Part shown: positions 39,912-52,526 of the stretch, in pieces | How the letters are laid out: each line of letters opens with the position of its first letter | Numbering within the stretch: position 1 is the stretch's first letter | DNA from: Unio delphinus | Taxonomy: Eukaryota > Mollusca > Bivalvia > Unionida > Unionidae | Direction of reading: 5' to 3' | Assembly (NCBI GenBank): GCA_029339505.1 | Contig: JAQISU010000171.1 | Span: 1,585,501 to 1,649,500 of the forward strand | DNA: 64,000 nucleotides | Notes under the pieces: model-generated | What the model was told of the DNA's origin: nothing | Database searches by the model: none | What the model saw: the letters and a program-made list of their open reading frames with translations, nothing else | Translations under genes and position numbers: made by a program

Positions 39912-40119
39912 GACAAAGCGTTGCTCGAAGCAAAGAAGGAATACCGGAAACGCCAGTCTTCAGCTTCCATCATACGAGACTTCGCAACACGGAATAAATA
40001 TTGGGGACTACTTACACGTAGTTTATAGTCCCAGTCAGAGCATTACAGAAAGCCATAGTATTCCTTTTGCACATAACATAACAAGCACTAATGATAATGA
40101 ATATGATTACGTTTCCTAG
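39912..40119 (+). CDS. Candidate terminal exon: cytoplasmic tail, unknown receptor
   Basis: The TA run ends in a splice-acceptor-like TCTTTCAG (to 39911). The next 208 bp are open in one frame (phase 2 entry) to TAG at 40117-40119. They encode a basic start (TKRCSKQRRNTG) then tyrosine-containing motifs (PSYETS, GDYLHVVYS, NEYDYVS). The composition fits the intracellular tail of a membrane receptor. AATAAA occurs at about 40215. The upstream exons cannot be placed. No homology is claimed. Confidence 0.4.
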
Positions 40120-40235
40120 GCAACGAATACTCGTCTTTTTCGTAAACGAAGTACAAGTTCCCGAATCTTTGACAGCGAAGCTGTTTTGTGCTACAGACTA
40201 ATACACTATGACGAGAATAAACATCGTTCTTACAG

Positions 40236-41575
40236 TACATATAATCTGAATAAGCATCATTTATGTAGTAATAAAATCTGAATAAGCATCATTTATGTAG
40301 TATTCTAATCTGAATAAGCATCATTTATGGAGTATTATAATCTGAATAAGCATCATTTATGTAGTATTGTAATCTGAATAAGCATCATTTATGTAGTATT
40401 AAAATCTGAATAAGCATCATTTATGGAGTATTATAATCTGAATAAGCATCATTTATGTAGTATTATAATCTGAATAAGCATCATTTATGTAGTATTATAA
40501 TCTGAATAAGCATCATTTATGGAGTATTATAATCTGAATAAGCATCATTTATGGAGTATTATAATCTGAATAAGCATCATTTATGGAGTATTATAATCTG
40601 AATAAGCATCATTTATGGAGTATTATAATCTGAATAAGCATCATTTATGGAGTATTATAATCTGAATAAGCATCATTTATGGAGTATTATAATCTGAATA
40701 AGCATCATTTATACAGTATTATAATCTGAATAAGCATCATTTATGGAGTATTATAATCTGAATAAGCATCATTTATGTAGTATTATAATCTGAATAAGCA
40801 TCATTTATACAGTATTATAATCTGAATAAGCATCATTTATACAGTATTATAAACTGAATAAGCATCATTTATACAGTATTATAATCTGAATAAGCATCAT
40901 TTATGGAGTATTATAATCTGAATAAGCATCATTTATACAGTATTATAATCTGAATAAGCATCATTTATGGAGTATTATAATCTGAATAAACATCATTTAT
41001 GTAGTATTAAAATCTGAATAAGCATCATTTATACAGTATTATAAACTGAATAAGCATCATTTATACAGTATTATAATCTGAATAAGCATCATTTATACAG
41101 TATTATAATCTGAATAAGCATCATTTATACAGTATTATAATCTGAATAAGCATCATTTATACAGTATTATAATCTGAATAAGCATCATTTATACAGTATT
41201 ATAATCTGAATAAGCATCATTTATACAGTATTATAATCTGAATAAGCGTCATTTATGTAGTATTATAATCTGAATAAGCATCAATTATACAGTATTATAA
41301 TCTGAATAAGCATCATTTATACAGTATTATAATCTGAATAAGCATCATTTATACAGTATTATAATCTGAATAAGCATCATTTATGGAGTATTATAATCTG
41401 AATAAGCATCATTTATACATTATTATAATCTGAATAAGCATCATTTATGGAGTATTATAATCTGAATAAACATCATTTATGGAGTATTATAATCTAAATA
41501 AGCATCATTTATGGAGTATTATAATCTGAATAAGCATCATTTATGGAGTATTATAATCTGAATAAGCATCATTTA
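40236..41575. repeat. 32-bp minisatellite, ~42 copies
   Basis: The unit contains GAATAAGCATCATTTAT followed by a variable GTAG, GGAG or ACAG and then TATTATAATCT. Variants form runs: GGAG dominates the early part and the end, ACAG the middle. Units are contiguous with no spacers. The array ends abruptly at 'atttaatggcagcg'. Confidence 0.97.
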
Positions 41576-41578
41576 ATG

Positions 41579-43053
41579 GCAGCGTGCCATTAAAACAGAA
41601 ATATGAAAAAAGTCTAATACATACATAATACTTCTTCAACCTTTGTTTTAACAGCGACCAGATAAAACTTAACAGGAGTATGCACATTTTTCCATATCCC
41701 TGTTAATAATCCGAGTCGAATCATCTATCGCTACCAGAATACATATACTCTTGATGAATTAAAATACAAGCATGATAAAATAACGTAAACGTATAATACA
41801 TTATTGCACGTGTTTTATAAAACCGAATATTAGTTAAAAACAGAGTTGATTTCAAAATATACAACTCACCCAACTCTTTGGCTCGAACTACATGAAATGG
41901 CAATCCCGCCCTGACAGCTAAATACATTTAGAGGTTCTCTCTAGTATCTGTCTCAGTCAATATTTCTACATTATATATATATATATTGTCTTTCGCATTG
42001 ATATGTAACACGCACGTGCAGCGCAAGCAGTGAAGGCGTCAAGCGATACAAAGTAATAAAATATTTTTAAAAATATTAATGCGCGCGAAACACGACACCT
42101 TAATAATGATAGAACGTATGGTGGTCTAAACTGGCCATACCAGGTATTTCGTAACATAGAATAATCATCATTTATGTAGTATTTATGATGAGAGTAAACA
42201 TCGTTAATAAGTAGATATGATCTAAAAAAGCATCGGTTTGTAGTATTTATGATGCGATAAACATCGTTTATGTAGTAGTTATCATGGGGATAAACATCAT
42301 TTATGTCGTATTTGTGATGAGAATATACATCGTTTATGTAGTATTTATGCTGACAATATACATCGTTTATGTAGTATTTATTATGGGGATAAACATCGTT
42401 TATGTAGTATTTATAATGACAATATGCATCGTTTATGTAGTATTTATGATATGACTAAACATCTTTTATATATTACATATGATCTGATTTGGCATCGTGT
42501 ATATAGTACTTACGATGGGTATAAATACCGTTAATATTGTACCTATGATGAGAGGATAAGAATGAAACATCGTTTATATCGAATAAAGGATCAGGACAAA
42601 CGTTTATATAGTAGATACTGTTCATACATTTTGATAAAAGATGAGCAGAACATATTTCATACAACGATTCAATCCAGCTCTGACACATACTATGGGAGCA
42701 GGACCACTAATCATTGTACAGTTAGAGGGCAAGTTTACTTGTCGGGCAACAAACAATAGAAACATTATCAGATGCACCCGGTCAATTAAATGTTTCAAAA
42801 CGTTTAATGAATGTGCCATAGATGACAGCAAAATATTTAATTTCATTTTAAAATTCCGTATTTAATTCCCACTGACAATATAGAATATCGACTCGTAGTA
42901 TATGTGTATGATATTAGGTGCAGACTGCTGAGTCACCTGTTTAGCAGGACGAATCGAAATAAGATGCTTTGAAACACCTGTTTACCTACACTGAAAGCAT
43001 CTTCGCTTACTCTGATGAAGTGAAACATTTATGGTATGTATGTCAATCTAATA
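41579..43053. other. Gene-free stretch with diverged minisatellite relatives
   Basis: No gene is recognised. About 42150-42540 contains roughly 11 diverged ~33-bp units (aaacatcgtttatgtagtattt...) that are clearly related to the 32-bp array but far less homogeneous. They probably represent the older state. Confidence 0.6.
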
Positions 43054-43109
43054 ACGAAATGTTTTAAATTCACATAAAGGTTAATTTCTATGGGAAATGA
43101 AATAGTGGT
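43054..43109. repeat. 56-bp direct repeat flanking a LINE, left
   Basis: Starts acgaaatgttttaaatt and ends aatagtggt. It matches 45636-45691 over the same length with several substitutions. Confidence 0.8.
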
Positions 43110-45635
43110 ACGTATGCCAATGAACGACTACTCAATTCGGCAGGCTCAACAAACTGAACATCATGTACACCTGGTTCGAACATAAGCCTTCGAGGAAATG
43201 GACTTGGACATCACCCGGTGATCGAACGCGGCAGATGATCGACTATATCATGATTGACCGAAGATGGAGGAGCTGCATCAACAACGCACGCAGTTACCCA
43301 AGTGCAATAGTGCCAAACGTGATGAATGATCACAATCTTGTGATGGCAAACTTCAGAATAAGATTGAATGTTCAAAAAAGGGCACATGCGAAGAAGGTGG
43401 ACATTGAAAGGCTGCTTATTCCTGAAGCCAAAGAACGATATGAGATAGTGATCAAGAATCGCTTTGAAGCACTCGGCAACATGATCGAAAAGGAAAGCCT
43501 GGATGAAGCACTCGAAATTGTTAACCATACGATAAAGGAGGCAGCTGAAATGGAGATTGGTTTCAAGAGGTACAAGAAAGACCCATGGATCAGTGACGAG
43601 ATACTCAACCTGGCTGACGAGCGACGGGCAATAAAAGCGAAGATAAATAAGATTCAGAAAAATCCGAAAGTTAAAGATTGGAAACGTCAATACACACAGC
43701 TGAAGAATGTCATAAACAATAAGGTTGAGGAATGCCGTGAAGAATGGTTTAACAAACAGTGCCGTGAAACGGAAGAAGCAAACCGCAAGAATGGCATGCG
43801 ATCTCTCTTTCAAAAGGTCAAAATGCTCAAGAAAGGTGTGAAACTGAAGGATAGGCGTGGAAACATTACAGACAAGGATGGTAACCTACTCACCAAAAAT
43901 TCAGACATTCTCCAAAGATGGCACGAGTATGGTAAGAGCCTCTACAACGCAAAGATAGAAACAGACGAGAGCGTACTCGAACAACTTTGGCCAAACTGTA
44001 AGAGGGATGACCTTGAAATGAATCTCCTTGAAAGTGAAGTGAGGAAGGCTATTGCAAGGATCAAGCCGCGTAAAGCTCATGGAATTGATGGCATCGAAGG
44101 AGAACTGATAAAGGGAGGTGGACAAACGGTAATACGAATTATGCACAAGATCTGCAACAAGATTTGGGATGCTGGAGAATTCCTAACACTTTGGACGAAG
44201 TCTATTGTGGTCACCATCGCGAAGAAAGGGAACACTACCAAATGTGAGAATTACCGAACGATTAGCCTCATTTGCCACGCAAGTAAGATCATATTGGAAA
44301 TAATCAGGAGCCGAATGAAGAATACAATTGAAGCGCAAATGTCGGAAGAGCAAGCCGTTTGCAGACCATGAAGAGGCACAATTGAACAAATTTTCTCACT
44401 GCGATTGATAGCAGAGAAGTAACTCGCGTTGCAGGACAAGGAATTGTACTTAATTTTCATAGACCTCAAGAAAGCCTTTGATCGTGTATGGCACCAAGGC
44501 TTGTGGAGGGCACTACACCACTATGGCATACATACAAAGCTGATCAATCTCATTGAAAATTTGTACAAGAGAACGCAAAGCGCTATCAGAATTGGAAACT
44601 ATGTGACGGAATGGTTTCGGCAATTGATTGGAGTGCGACAAGGCTGCATTTTATCTCCAGATCTATTTAACATCTCCATGGAACATATTATGAGAGAGAC
44701 ACTCGATGGCCTAGAAGACGTTGGGACACGCATAAGTGGCAGAACAATTAACAACCTACGTTTTGCCGACGACATTGGTCTTCTGGTCAAACTGCTCGGA
44801 CAAGCTCAACTCCTTCTGGACAAAGTCGATGAGATCAGCGCAAGCTATGGACAAGAAATTATTGAGACCAAGACAGAATGGATGCTAGTGAGTACCAAAG
44901 ACCTGGGAATAGTAAAAAGGAGAATTGAGAAGGGACTATTGCTTAGAGGAAAGAAACTACAGCATGTGGACAGTTTTAAATACCTTGGGACTACCTTGAC
45001 TGAAGATGGCAGAAGCGCAAAGGACAACGAAATACGTACAGCCACAGCCTTGAAAGTGATGAGCGAGTTGGACAACATCTGGAAAAACAAGTATGTCAAG
45101 AGTGAGACGAAAATGAGGCTGTACCGAGCTCTTATAGTCCCAGTTGCTCTGTACGGGTGCGAAGCTTGGACACTAAGAAGCGCTGAGGAGAGGAAACTAC
45201 TTGTGTTCGAGATGACGGCGGTTAGAAAGATTCTAGGAGTTCACAATATGGACAGGATGAGACATCAAAAGGCTCTTAATTAGACAGAGACAATCGTGCA
45301 AAAAGTGCACGAGAGACAACACCAATGGCTAGGACACGTGATAAGGATGGATAAGAACAGGATAGCGAATATTGTACTGCACGGTAGAGTAGAAGGAACG
45401 GCGAAAGTAGAGCGTCCGAGAACGACATGGATGAAATCTGCACTGGCTAGAGAGAAGAATGGCGTTTGTTGTCAACACATGCAAGAGCCCACGTCGATGA
45501 TGTGCAATAGAAATTGTGCAGAGATATGGCGGAGAAGAAGAAGAAGAAGAAGATGAAGAAGAAGAAGAAGAAGAAGAAGAAGAAGAAGAAGAAGAAGAAG
45601 AAGAAGAAGAAGAAGAAGATGATGCCAATTTCATG
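43110..45635 (+). mobile_element. RTE-like LINE, 5'-truncated, GAA tail
   Basis: The first open piece (43163-44371) has the end of an endonuclease domain (WTWTSPGDRTRQMIDYIM, MNDHNLVMA), then RT lead-in motifs (KPRKAHGIDGIEGELIK, CENYRTISLICHASK). After a stop (TGA at ~44369) the RT continues at 44429-45283: LIFIDLKKAFDRVW, GVRQGCILSPDLFNI and the catalytic LRFADDIGLL. The 3' part has HQWLGHVIRMDKNR and ends in (GAA)n. Only a few stops break it, so it is younger than the LINE at 32.7-36.1 kb. It lies between 56-bp direct repeats. Confidence 0.9.
45534..45619. repeat. (GAA)n tract, LINE 3' tail
   Basis: A GAA/AAG trinucleotide run follows the LINE coding end, as is common at RTE-type 3' ends. 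Confidence 0.95.
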
Positions 45636-45691
45636 ACGAAATGGTTTAAATTTATATTAAGGTTAATTTTTATGGGAAATGAATTAGTGGT
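45636..45691. repeat. 56-bp direct repeat flanking a LINE, right
   Basis: Partner of 43054-43109; about eight of 56 positions differ. Confidence 0.8.
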
Positions 45692-46282
45692 CCGAGCCGT
45701 ATACACATGGCATCACTGCACTATATTTTTAACAGTCCTAATAATTAAAGGTGACATCAGGTGAATAACACATCACCTAGCAATTCCCTCAAGTGAATGG
45801 TACGTGTAGTATCTGTATCTGTACAGCTACCACTACATTGTATTTATTTGTTGTCAATGAAGACCTTTTGTTACAATACTTATCATCCGATGTATTGTGG
45901 CATTATGGATCCAGAGGACTACCATAAACAAATTTATGGTGTGGAACTTGGTCGTTTATAGAAATGTTGTAAAACCAAACTTTTATTGCTAAAAGCACAA
46001 CTACAGTGTAATCGAACTGATGTGGGCTGATACTTGATTATTATACATTTCTGTCATCAGTATAGGAGGGAACCTGACTTGGCTGCGACATTTGTCTTTT
46101 ATAAAGTAAAGAAAAGACACATAATTGCTCATATAAATATATTGGTTGCAAATAAGGATTCTGTGATTCTCTGTGGAAGAAAATTACAAAACCAACAAAA
46201 GCATAAGAAATTTTACTGAATCTTTTAGAGTTATGCCGCTAGTAGGCTTTACGGACTTATGCCTGTCGAAAATCCACATCAC
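45692..46282. other. Gene-free stretch
   Basis: Nothing recognisable as a gene or element. Confidence 0.4.
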
Positions 46283-46435
46283 ACAATTTGTTTTGCTGTA
46301 AATCAGCATCACTCACTTTAGACTGCCGTAAATCCGCATCAAACACTTTTTTCTGCCGTAAATTAGCATCACACATTTTTGCCTGCCGTAAATCAGCATC
46401 ACACACTTTTGGCTGCAAAGAACCAATGTCATCTC
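46283..46435. repeat. 30-bp tandem repeat, ~5 copies
   Basis: Units contain ctgccgtaaatcagcatcac. The minus strand is open across it and would read a ten-residue repeat (DADLRQ type), but the frame is short and there is no other sign of a gene. Confidence 0.85.
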
Positions 46436-46914
46436 TAGAAAATTTAATACTGAAGAAATTCACTCACCAAAATATACATTTATTTAACTCATTTGAAAAA
46501 AGTATATTATTTTATAACAATTAACTCACCAAGTAGCCTATTATCTTGAAAATGTGCATATTTGGTGAATTTTTAAATAATTTGTCAGCGATTTCTCTTT
46601 GTCTACCCTTTTTAAATCTGAATTTTAGTTGCGGATATTGTTTCAGAAACTTAGACTACGGCGTTAATGAAAACAATATAAAAAAAACAATGGAGATAAA
46701 TTACATTTTGCCAGTTATAGGCTTTTTAACCTGCTAAGTTGTCTTCGTAAGATCTATACTGCTCTTCTAAAAAATATAATTTTATTTTTCTTACAATAAA
46801 TCAATTTAGTATCTGATTTTAGATTTTGAATTTTGAAACTGAATCTCTGGTTTACTTTTGGAGGTCATAAAGATTAGATATAAACATATATGTAAGAGAC
46901 AAATAAATCATTAA
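46436..46914. other. Gene-free stretch
   Basis: AT-rich; no gene or element is recognised. Confidence 0.4.
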
Positions 46915-47036
46915 TATTATATTATATTATACTGTATTATATTATATTATATTATATTATATTATATTATATTATATTATATTATATTATATTATATTAT
47001 ATTATATTATATTATATTATATTATATTATATTACT
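46915..47036. repeat. (ATATT)n pentanucleotide microsatellite
   Basis: A nearly perfect 5-bp repeat of about 24 units with one interruption (actgt). Confidence 0.95.
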
Positions 47037-47329
47037 TTTCAACTTGATTTCAATGTCTTCTTTTGCAAGTTTAGAGAACAAATGCTTTTTTTTTACTAGA
47101 AAACACATTTAACACATTTATATGTTTATATCGCTACTCTTTGTTTTATTGAGATATATTTAACTTGTGCTTACATAACCTGTGGAGAAGGTAATAAAGG
47201 AGAAGAGGGCCTGAAGTTCAGAACCTTTGTAATTTCTATATTACCAATTAATTTTTTTTCAGTGTATAGGATTAACTAACGTATTGTATAATGACTTTTT
47301 TATCTAAAGGAATGTGTAATCGCTCGGAT

Positions 47330-48140
47330 TCACTAAAGAGCTATTTAGTGACTATTATTTGCTAATGAATTATTTAATGACTAATATTGGCTAATTAATT
47401 GGTTAACGACTATTATTGGCTACTGGATTAGTTATTGCCTATTATGAGCTAATGAATTGCTTAATGACTATTATTGGCTAATAGATTAGTTAATGACTAT
47501 TATTGGCGAATGTATTAGTTAATGGCTATTATTGGTTACTGTATTCATTAGTACTATTATTGGCTAATGGATTGGTTAAGGTCTAATATTGACTAACGGA
47601 TTGGTTAATGACTATTATTGGCTAATAGATTGGTAAATGACTATTATTGGCTAATGGATTGATTAATTACTATTTTTTTGTTAATGGATTGGTTAATGAA
47701 TATTATAGCCTGCAGGACTGGTTAAGGACTATTATTGACTTTTTGATTGGTTAATGACTATATATGGGTAATGGATTGGTTAATGACTATTATTGGCTAA
47801 TGGATTGGTTAATGACTTTTATTGGCTAATGAATTGTTTAATGACTAGTATTAGCTACTGGATTGGTTAATGACTATTATTGGCTAATGTATTGGTTAAT
47901 TACTAGATTTTGCTAATGGATTGGTTAATGAATATTATAGGCTACAGGACTGGTTAATAACTGTTATTGACTAATGGATTGGTTAATGACTATTATTGGC
48001 TAACGGATTGGTTAATGCGTATTATTGGCTAATAGATTGGTTAATGACTATTATTGGCTAACGGAATGGGTAATGCGTGTTATTGGCTAATGGATTGCTT
48101 AATGACTAATACTGGCTAATTTATTAGTAAATGACTCAGA
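47330..48140. repeat. 29-bp degenerate minisatellite, ~28 copies
   Basis: Units resemble ggctaatggattggttaatg followed by actattatt. Divergence is high and unit phase is kept. Related words continue more loosely to about 48400. Confidence 0.9.
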
Positions 48141-48898
48141 AAAACTTTCAGGTTTAGTAATGACTGGCGACTAGCTTATGGATTGTATAGTGACTGCGAT
48201 TTACTAATAAATAATTGAATGACGTGGGATTAACTATTATATTTTGTAATGACTTGGTGTTTGTAATTGATTGTGTCATGACGGGGATTAACAATTGCAT
48301 TTTGCAATGCGTTGCGATGAGGTCATTGGTTGTGCAGAAGTTTACGATTAACAAAATAATCGCAAAGTGATTGGGATTAACTAATTGATTATTCAATGAC
48401 TAGGATGGATAATAGAAAGATTGAAGAGCACCATACTTTATGAAATTCAACGACAAATTTTGTTCCGTAGAATAAAATGTCGAAAAGGAAGAACTTACGG
48501 TATTGCAAATTAAATCCCAAAACGAATCCTAATAATTTAAAGTCCTGAACAAAATTCAGTGAAAGTGCAAAATAAATCCAAATATTAATGCGATGATGGT
48601 CCTGATATAGGTTGTAGAGTGTAAACATGTAAACAGTCTTTTATTGAAGCACAGTAATATAATTCCAGGACTTCATTTACTAAACAACAGCAGTGAATGT
48701 CTCTGTCTAAAAATATTATCAGAGCACGTTTGATTCTCTAGAGACACTATTCACTTGAATTCAATACTTCGAAGTAAATAAATCCACCCCAACCGGACAC
48801 AACATATAATTAATACAATATAAAAATGTTAGATCTTAAAGCACGGCTACAATATCCTCTAAGTTACAACATCATATTGTTATCTACTTCATCTCATA
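48141..48898. other. Gene-free stretch before copy B
   Basis: No gene is seen. The junction with copy B at 48899 shows no obvious repeat or target duplication. Confidence 0.4.
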
Positions 48899-49763
48899 TC
48901 ACGATTAGCATTTTCTAAAAAAAAGCACTATTACCTAATGGAAAAAAAAATAGGCTTCTAGAATGATCCTTATGTTTACACAACAAACAAAAATGTTAGT
49001 TATTATTAGAAACCTAATGCTAAATTTCAGATAGAACATGGACTATGTCAAATACAGTAAGGAATCGCAAACCAAGACACACACTCAAATAAACATATTT
49101 TCTTCTTCTATTAATAATCATCCTAATAATAAGCCATTACACAGAAAATATTTCAGCGATGAATTAGTTCTTAACAAAATAAAAGTTAATTCAGATCAAG
49201 TAGAATTGAAATCAATTTTTGGACAAGGTCAAGTTCAACATACAATGTTACATTACAACAGCATGTATATAAAAGATTCTAAGTTTGCACTAAATACACA
49301 TAAAAGCTTGGGATTAACTATTGAGTTTTGGAATGACTTCTATTAACTAATGGTTTAATAATGACATTTAATTTACTAATTAATTATGTTATGACTTGCG
49401 ATTTACGATTTGATTTTGCAATGATTTCAATCAGTAGATTGTAAAATAGATGGGATTTTCAAATGGAATGTCTCACGTTGTGTAATGATAGAGAGTAACT
49501 AGTTTAGTCTGTAATGTATGTGATTAGCTATTGGAATTTGTAATGACCTGCAATTAACTAATTGATTGTGTAATGACCTTGACTAAGGATTAAGAATTTG
49601 AATTTGTAATGACATACGATTGACTACTATATAATATAGGACACTGACATCCAATTTTGAATGTTTGATATATAACTAAGATAAACATCTTTATCAGGTT
49701 CAATACACCGAAATTACTAAATATTGGAATGAGAAACATAGTTTGCCTTTCCTTTCACACCTC

Positions 49764-50067
<304 letters not shown>

Positions 50068-50097
50068 TAAATTTTGCTTCATACCTTTGTGTTTTAG

Positions 50098-50222
50098 TTG
50101 TAGAAGCTGTTGATGCTGTCTTTAAACTGCTATCAATGAAACAAGATAACCGGATGGGATTTTCGGATTCACAAAAGAACATATTTGACGATGATATAAA
50201 TACAATGTTTAATAATGAATGA
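50098..50222 (+). CDS. Candidate terminal exon, unknown gene (copy B)
   Basis: Same structure as 987-1111: acceptor TTTTAG at 50092-50097, 125 bp, phase 1, TGA at 50220-50222. About seven of 40 residues differ between copies, none by frameshift or stop. This is a fairly high protein divergence for the region, so either constraint is weak or the frame is fortuitous. Confidence 0.35.
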
Positions 50223-50539
50223 CTTGAATGAGGAATTAATTATGAATACGTGTGTGTAAATTAAATCCAAACATTGGATTATTTAACATAAGAACGCATA
50301 AACTTAATAATGAAAAATACAAACAAATTACTCTACAAAATACAAAGAGAAAACCGGAGAACATCGAAGAACACCGGACACTCTATACTCTAAACCCTCC
50401 AGACGCTGGACAGCTTTACACAGCTCTACATAACACAGCTCTACAAAGGATTACACCACTCTACATAGCTCTATACAGCTATGCACAGCTCATACAGCTG
50501 AAGATGTGCACGTCCTTATAGTAGACCGCTGACTAACAA
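50223..50539. other. Gene-free stretch (copy B)
   Basis: Short repeats of 'cagctctaca' (about 50415-50490); no gene is recognised. Confidence 0.4.
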
Positions 50540-51550
50540 GGGGCCGTTCATAAATGACGTCACGCACCTACCGGGGGGAGGGGGTCACACATTTGTGACA
50601 ATGTGTGACGAGGGGGAAGGGGGTTGTTTAAGAAATGTGATGTCACATCAAAATGAGTAACTTTAATAAAAGTTCCACTTAATATTTTGATTGCTTACAA
50701 TTTATTTAATGACGTTTTAAGTAGCTTCACGCGTGTGGGGCATGAGCTCAAATTAAAATGAATTCGTCTTCGGAATATCAACACCCCTAAAAGATCCAAT
50801 AGTAGCTTTGTCCAAATAGCATTTTTACGTTTCCAGTCCGCTGGTGTCAACAAAGCAAGCTTGAAATGATCTTTTCCTCGCCAAACTTTTAAAATTTTAA
50901 TCTTTTTTGTGCTATAAAATTAAATGTAAAAATTTTGATAGAAAAGTAAATAATTTTTAGGTTTGATAGAAAAATAATATCTTTATTTATAAAGATTGAT
51001 ATTTTTCAGATTTCTATTTTAAAAGATCTTACATTTAAGAAATGTAATAATTGAGGTTTATTTATATAAAGTTTATTTTACAAACAGAATAAATTAAAGT
51101 TTATATTACACCAATAATAATCTCAATATTTTGGGGTTTAGGAATTAACCGTTACGAAGGATAAAAGTAAAATGTTCTAGTGTCTTTTTGAGGCGTATGT
51201 GCTGGCATATCATGCAAAGAGCAGAACGATTTTCCAAGCAGGTTTAGCCAGACGAATATTTTCAAAAGACATTTATGCCAATTTCAGCTTTCCAGGGCCT
51301 CCTTTTTAATACATGTTTTCTCTTACAATATCAGAGTGCAGCGCCACACAAAATTCATACTACATTCAAGTGATTTGAAACATATTAATTTTCAAATAGG
51401 AAAAACGGCTTTTTCGGGGTAAAAGGGGAGCAGAGATTTGTGATGTCATATTTGAGGGGAGGGTCCGACTTTTTGTGACGACGTGTGACGAGATTGAGGG
51501 AGGGGTCAAAATCGGCCAAAATCGTGTGACGTCATTTATGGATGGTCCCC
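50540..51550. mobile_element. Non-autonomous DNA transposon, uninterrupted (copy B)
   Basis: The ends are GGGGCCGTTCATAAATGACG and its imperfect inverse ...tcatttatggatggtcccc. It is about 1 kb with no transposase frame. G-rich subterminal repeats (gtgacgaggggga type) occur near both ends. It holds the empty target site of the large virus-like element at 51504-51508. Confidence 0.6.
51504..51508. other. Empty target site of the 15-kb element
   Basis: GGTCA occurs once here, flanked by sequence that continues into 3228 on the left and 18244 on the right of copy A. Confidence 0.9.
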
Positions 51551-52447
51551 AAGCCAATCCGTAATGTAACGAGCTTTACATACGGTGAAATATTTATACT
51601 GTTCCCATCGAAAGAACATTGCACGTGCGGCATAGGATGGACTGAATTCACTTTTTTGAAATACGATACAATATACATTAATCACCTGCAGGTATCGTTG
51701 TACGCCAAAAAGGAAACTCGAGTACATGTATTTAATAAATGAAAGGGTTTATACAGTTCCGTGACAATCAGCATGACTAATCCATTCGGTATTTGATGAA
51801 ATTAATAATCAACGATGACAGCAAGAGTCCACATAGTTGAGATCATTTTTGTTTCAAAACATATTCAGGAATTTTCGTTATCTTCTAATGAAATAGCCAA
51901 TGGTAATATTTTGATTTTCTGTGGAACTCATAAGCCAGAAACATTTATTCAAGTTATTAAACGCTTTCATCTGCTTAACTCTGGAAAATCGTCAGAATAT
52001 ATATTCGTAAATTCATGTCTTATTTCAGCAACAATAATAAATCAAATTGGTTATCAAATAAATAAATCTAACTCGGTTATTAAACAATGGGTTTTCACTT
52101 TCATGTATTTACTGATCTACATTTTTGTTTCATGTAAGACACGGGAAATTTACTTCATACGTCCAGGAAGAAAACAATTGAACACAATTGTGTATATTCG
52201 AAACTAGTTTCTAAAAATAAGTGATGTTCTGCTTTCCGGAAATTGAAATCGATAATAACATATCCTGATATCGTGGGTATTTAATCAATGAATGGGGTTT
52301 TTTTTCTTCTCCAAAATCTGACATATTTCAAGTGGACGCAATCAACAATGATATCATGTTTTGCTAATGCCAATGCATATTTAAAAACAAAACGCATTGA
52401 TTACATGAAAGCCTTCAATTTATACTTGTTTCCCAGCTCAGGCAACA
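51551..52447. other. 5' flank of the MAM gene (copy B)
   Basis: Open frames here (for example 51815-52207) are not kept in copy A and are probably non-coding. The promoter of the MAM gene is expected in this stretch. Confidence 0.4.
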
Positions 52448-52526
52448 ATGAAGGTCAAGAATGCTGATGTTTTATCAACGTTAGTCGTCATCGTTTACAT
52501 CCATGTGGGAGTAATCATCACACAAG
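52448..52526 (+). CDS. MAM-domain gene exon 1, signal peptide (copy B)
   Basis: The ATG at 52448 starts 26 codons with a basic beginning (MKVKNAD) and hydrophobic core (LVVIVYIHVGVII). The exon ends CAA-G at the donor GTATGT (phase 1). Joining to exon 2 at 58627 keeps the frame and puts the likely signal cleavage near ITQ-ED. The protein would be secreted or extracellular. The gap to exon 2 (about 6.1 kb) holds only repeats and a LINE. Confidence 0.75.

Noticed and set aside
40236..41575. Regular 32-bp repeats resembling a CRISPR array
   Set aside because: Units are contiguous, with only one to three variable bases and no unique spacers. The context is animal DNA with no cas genes.
46257..46463. 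Minus-strand frame with DADLRQ-type ten-residue repeats, like pentapeptide-repeat proteins
   Set aside because: It is short, coincides exactly with a 30-bp minisatellite, and has no flanking exon or promoter signals.
51815..52207. 130-codon open frame in copy B
   Set aside because: The matching DNA in copy A (about 18550-18900) is interrupted by indels and stops, so there is no sign of coding constraint.
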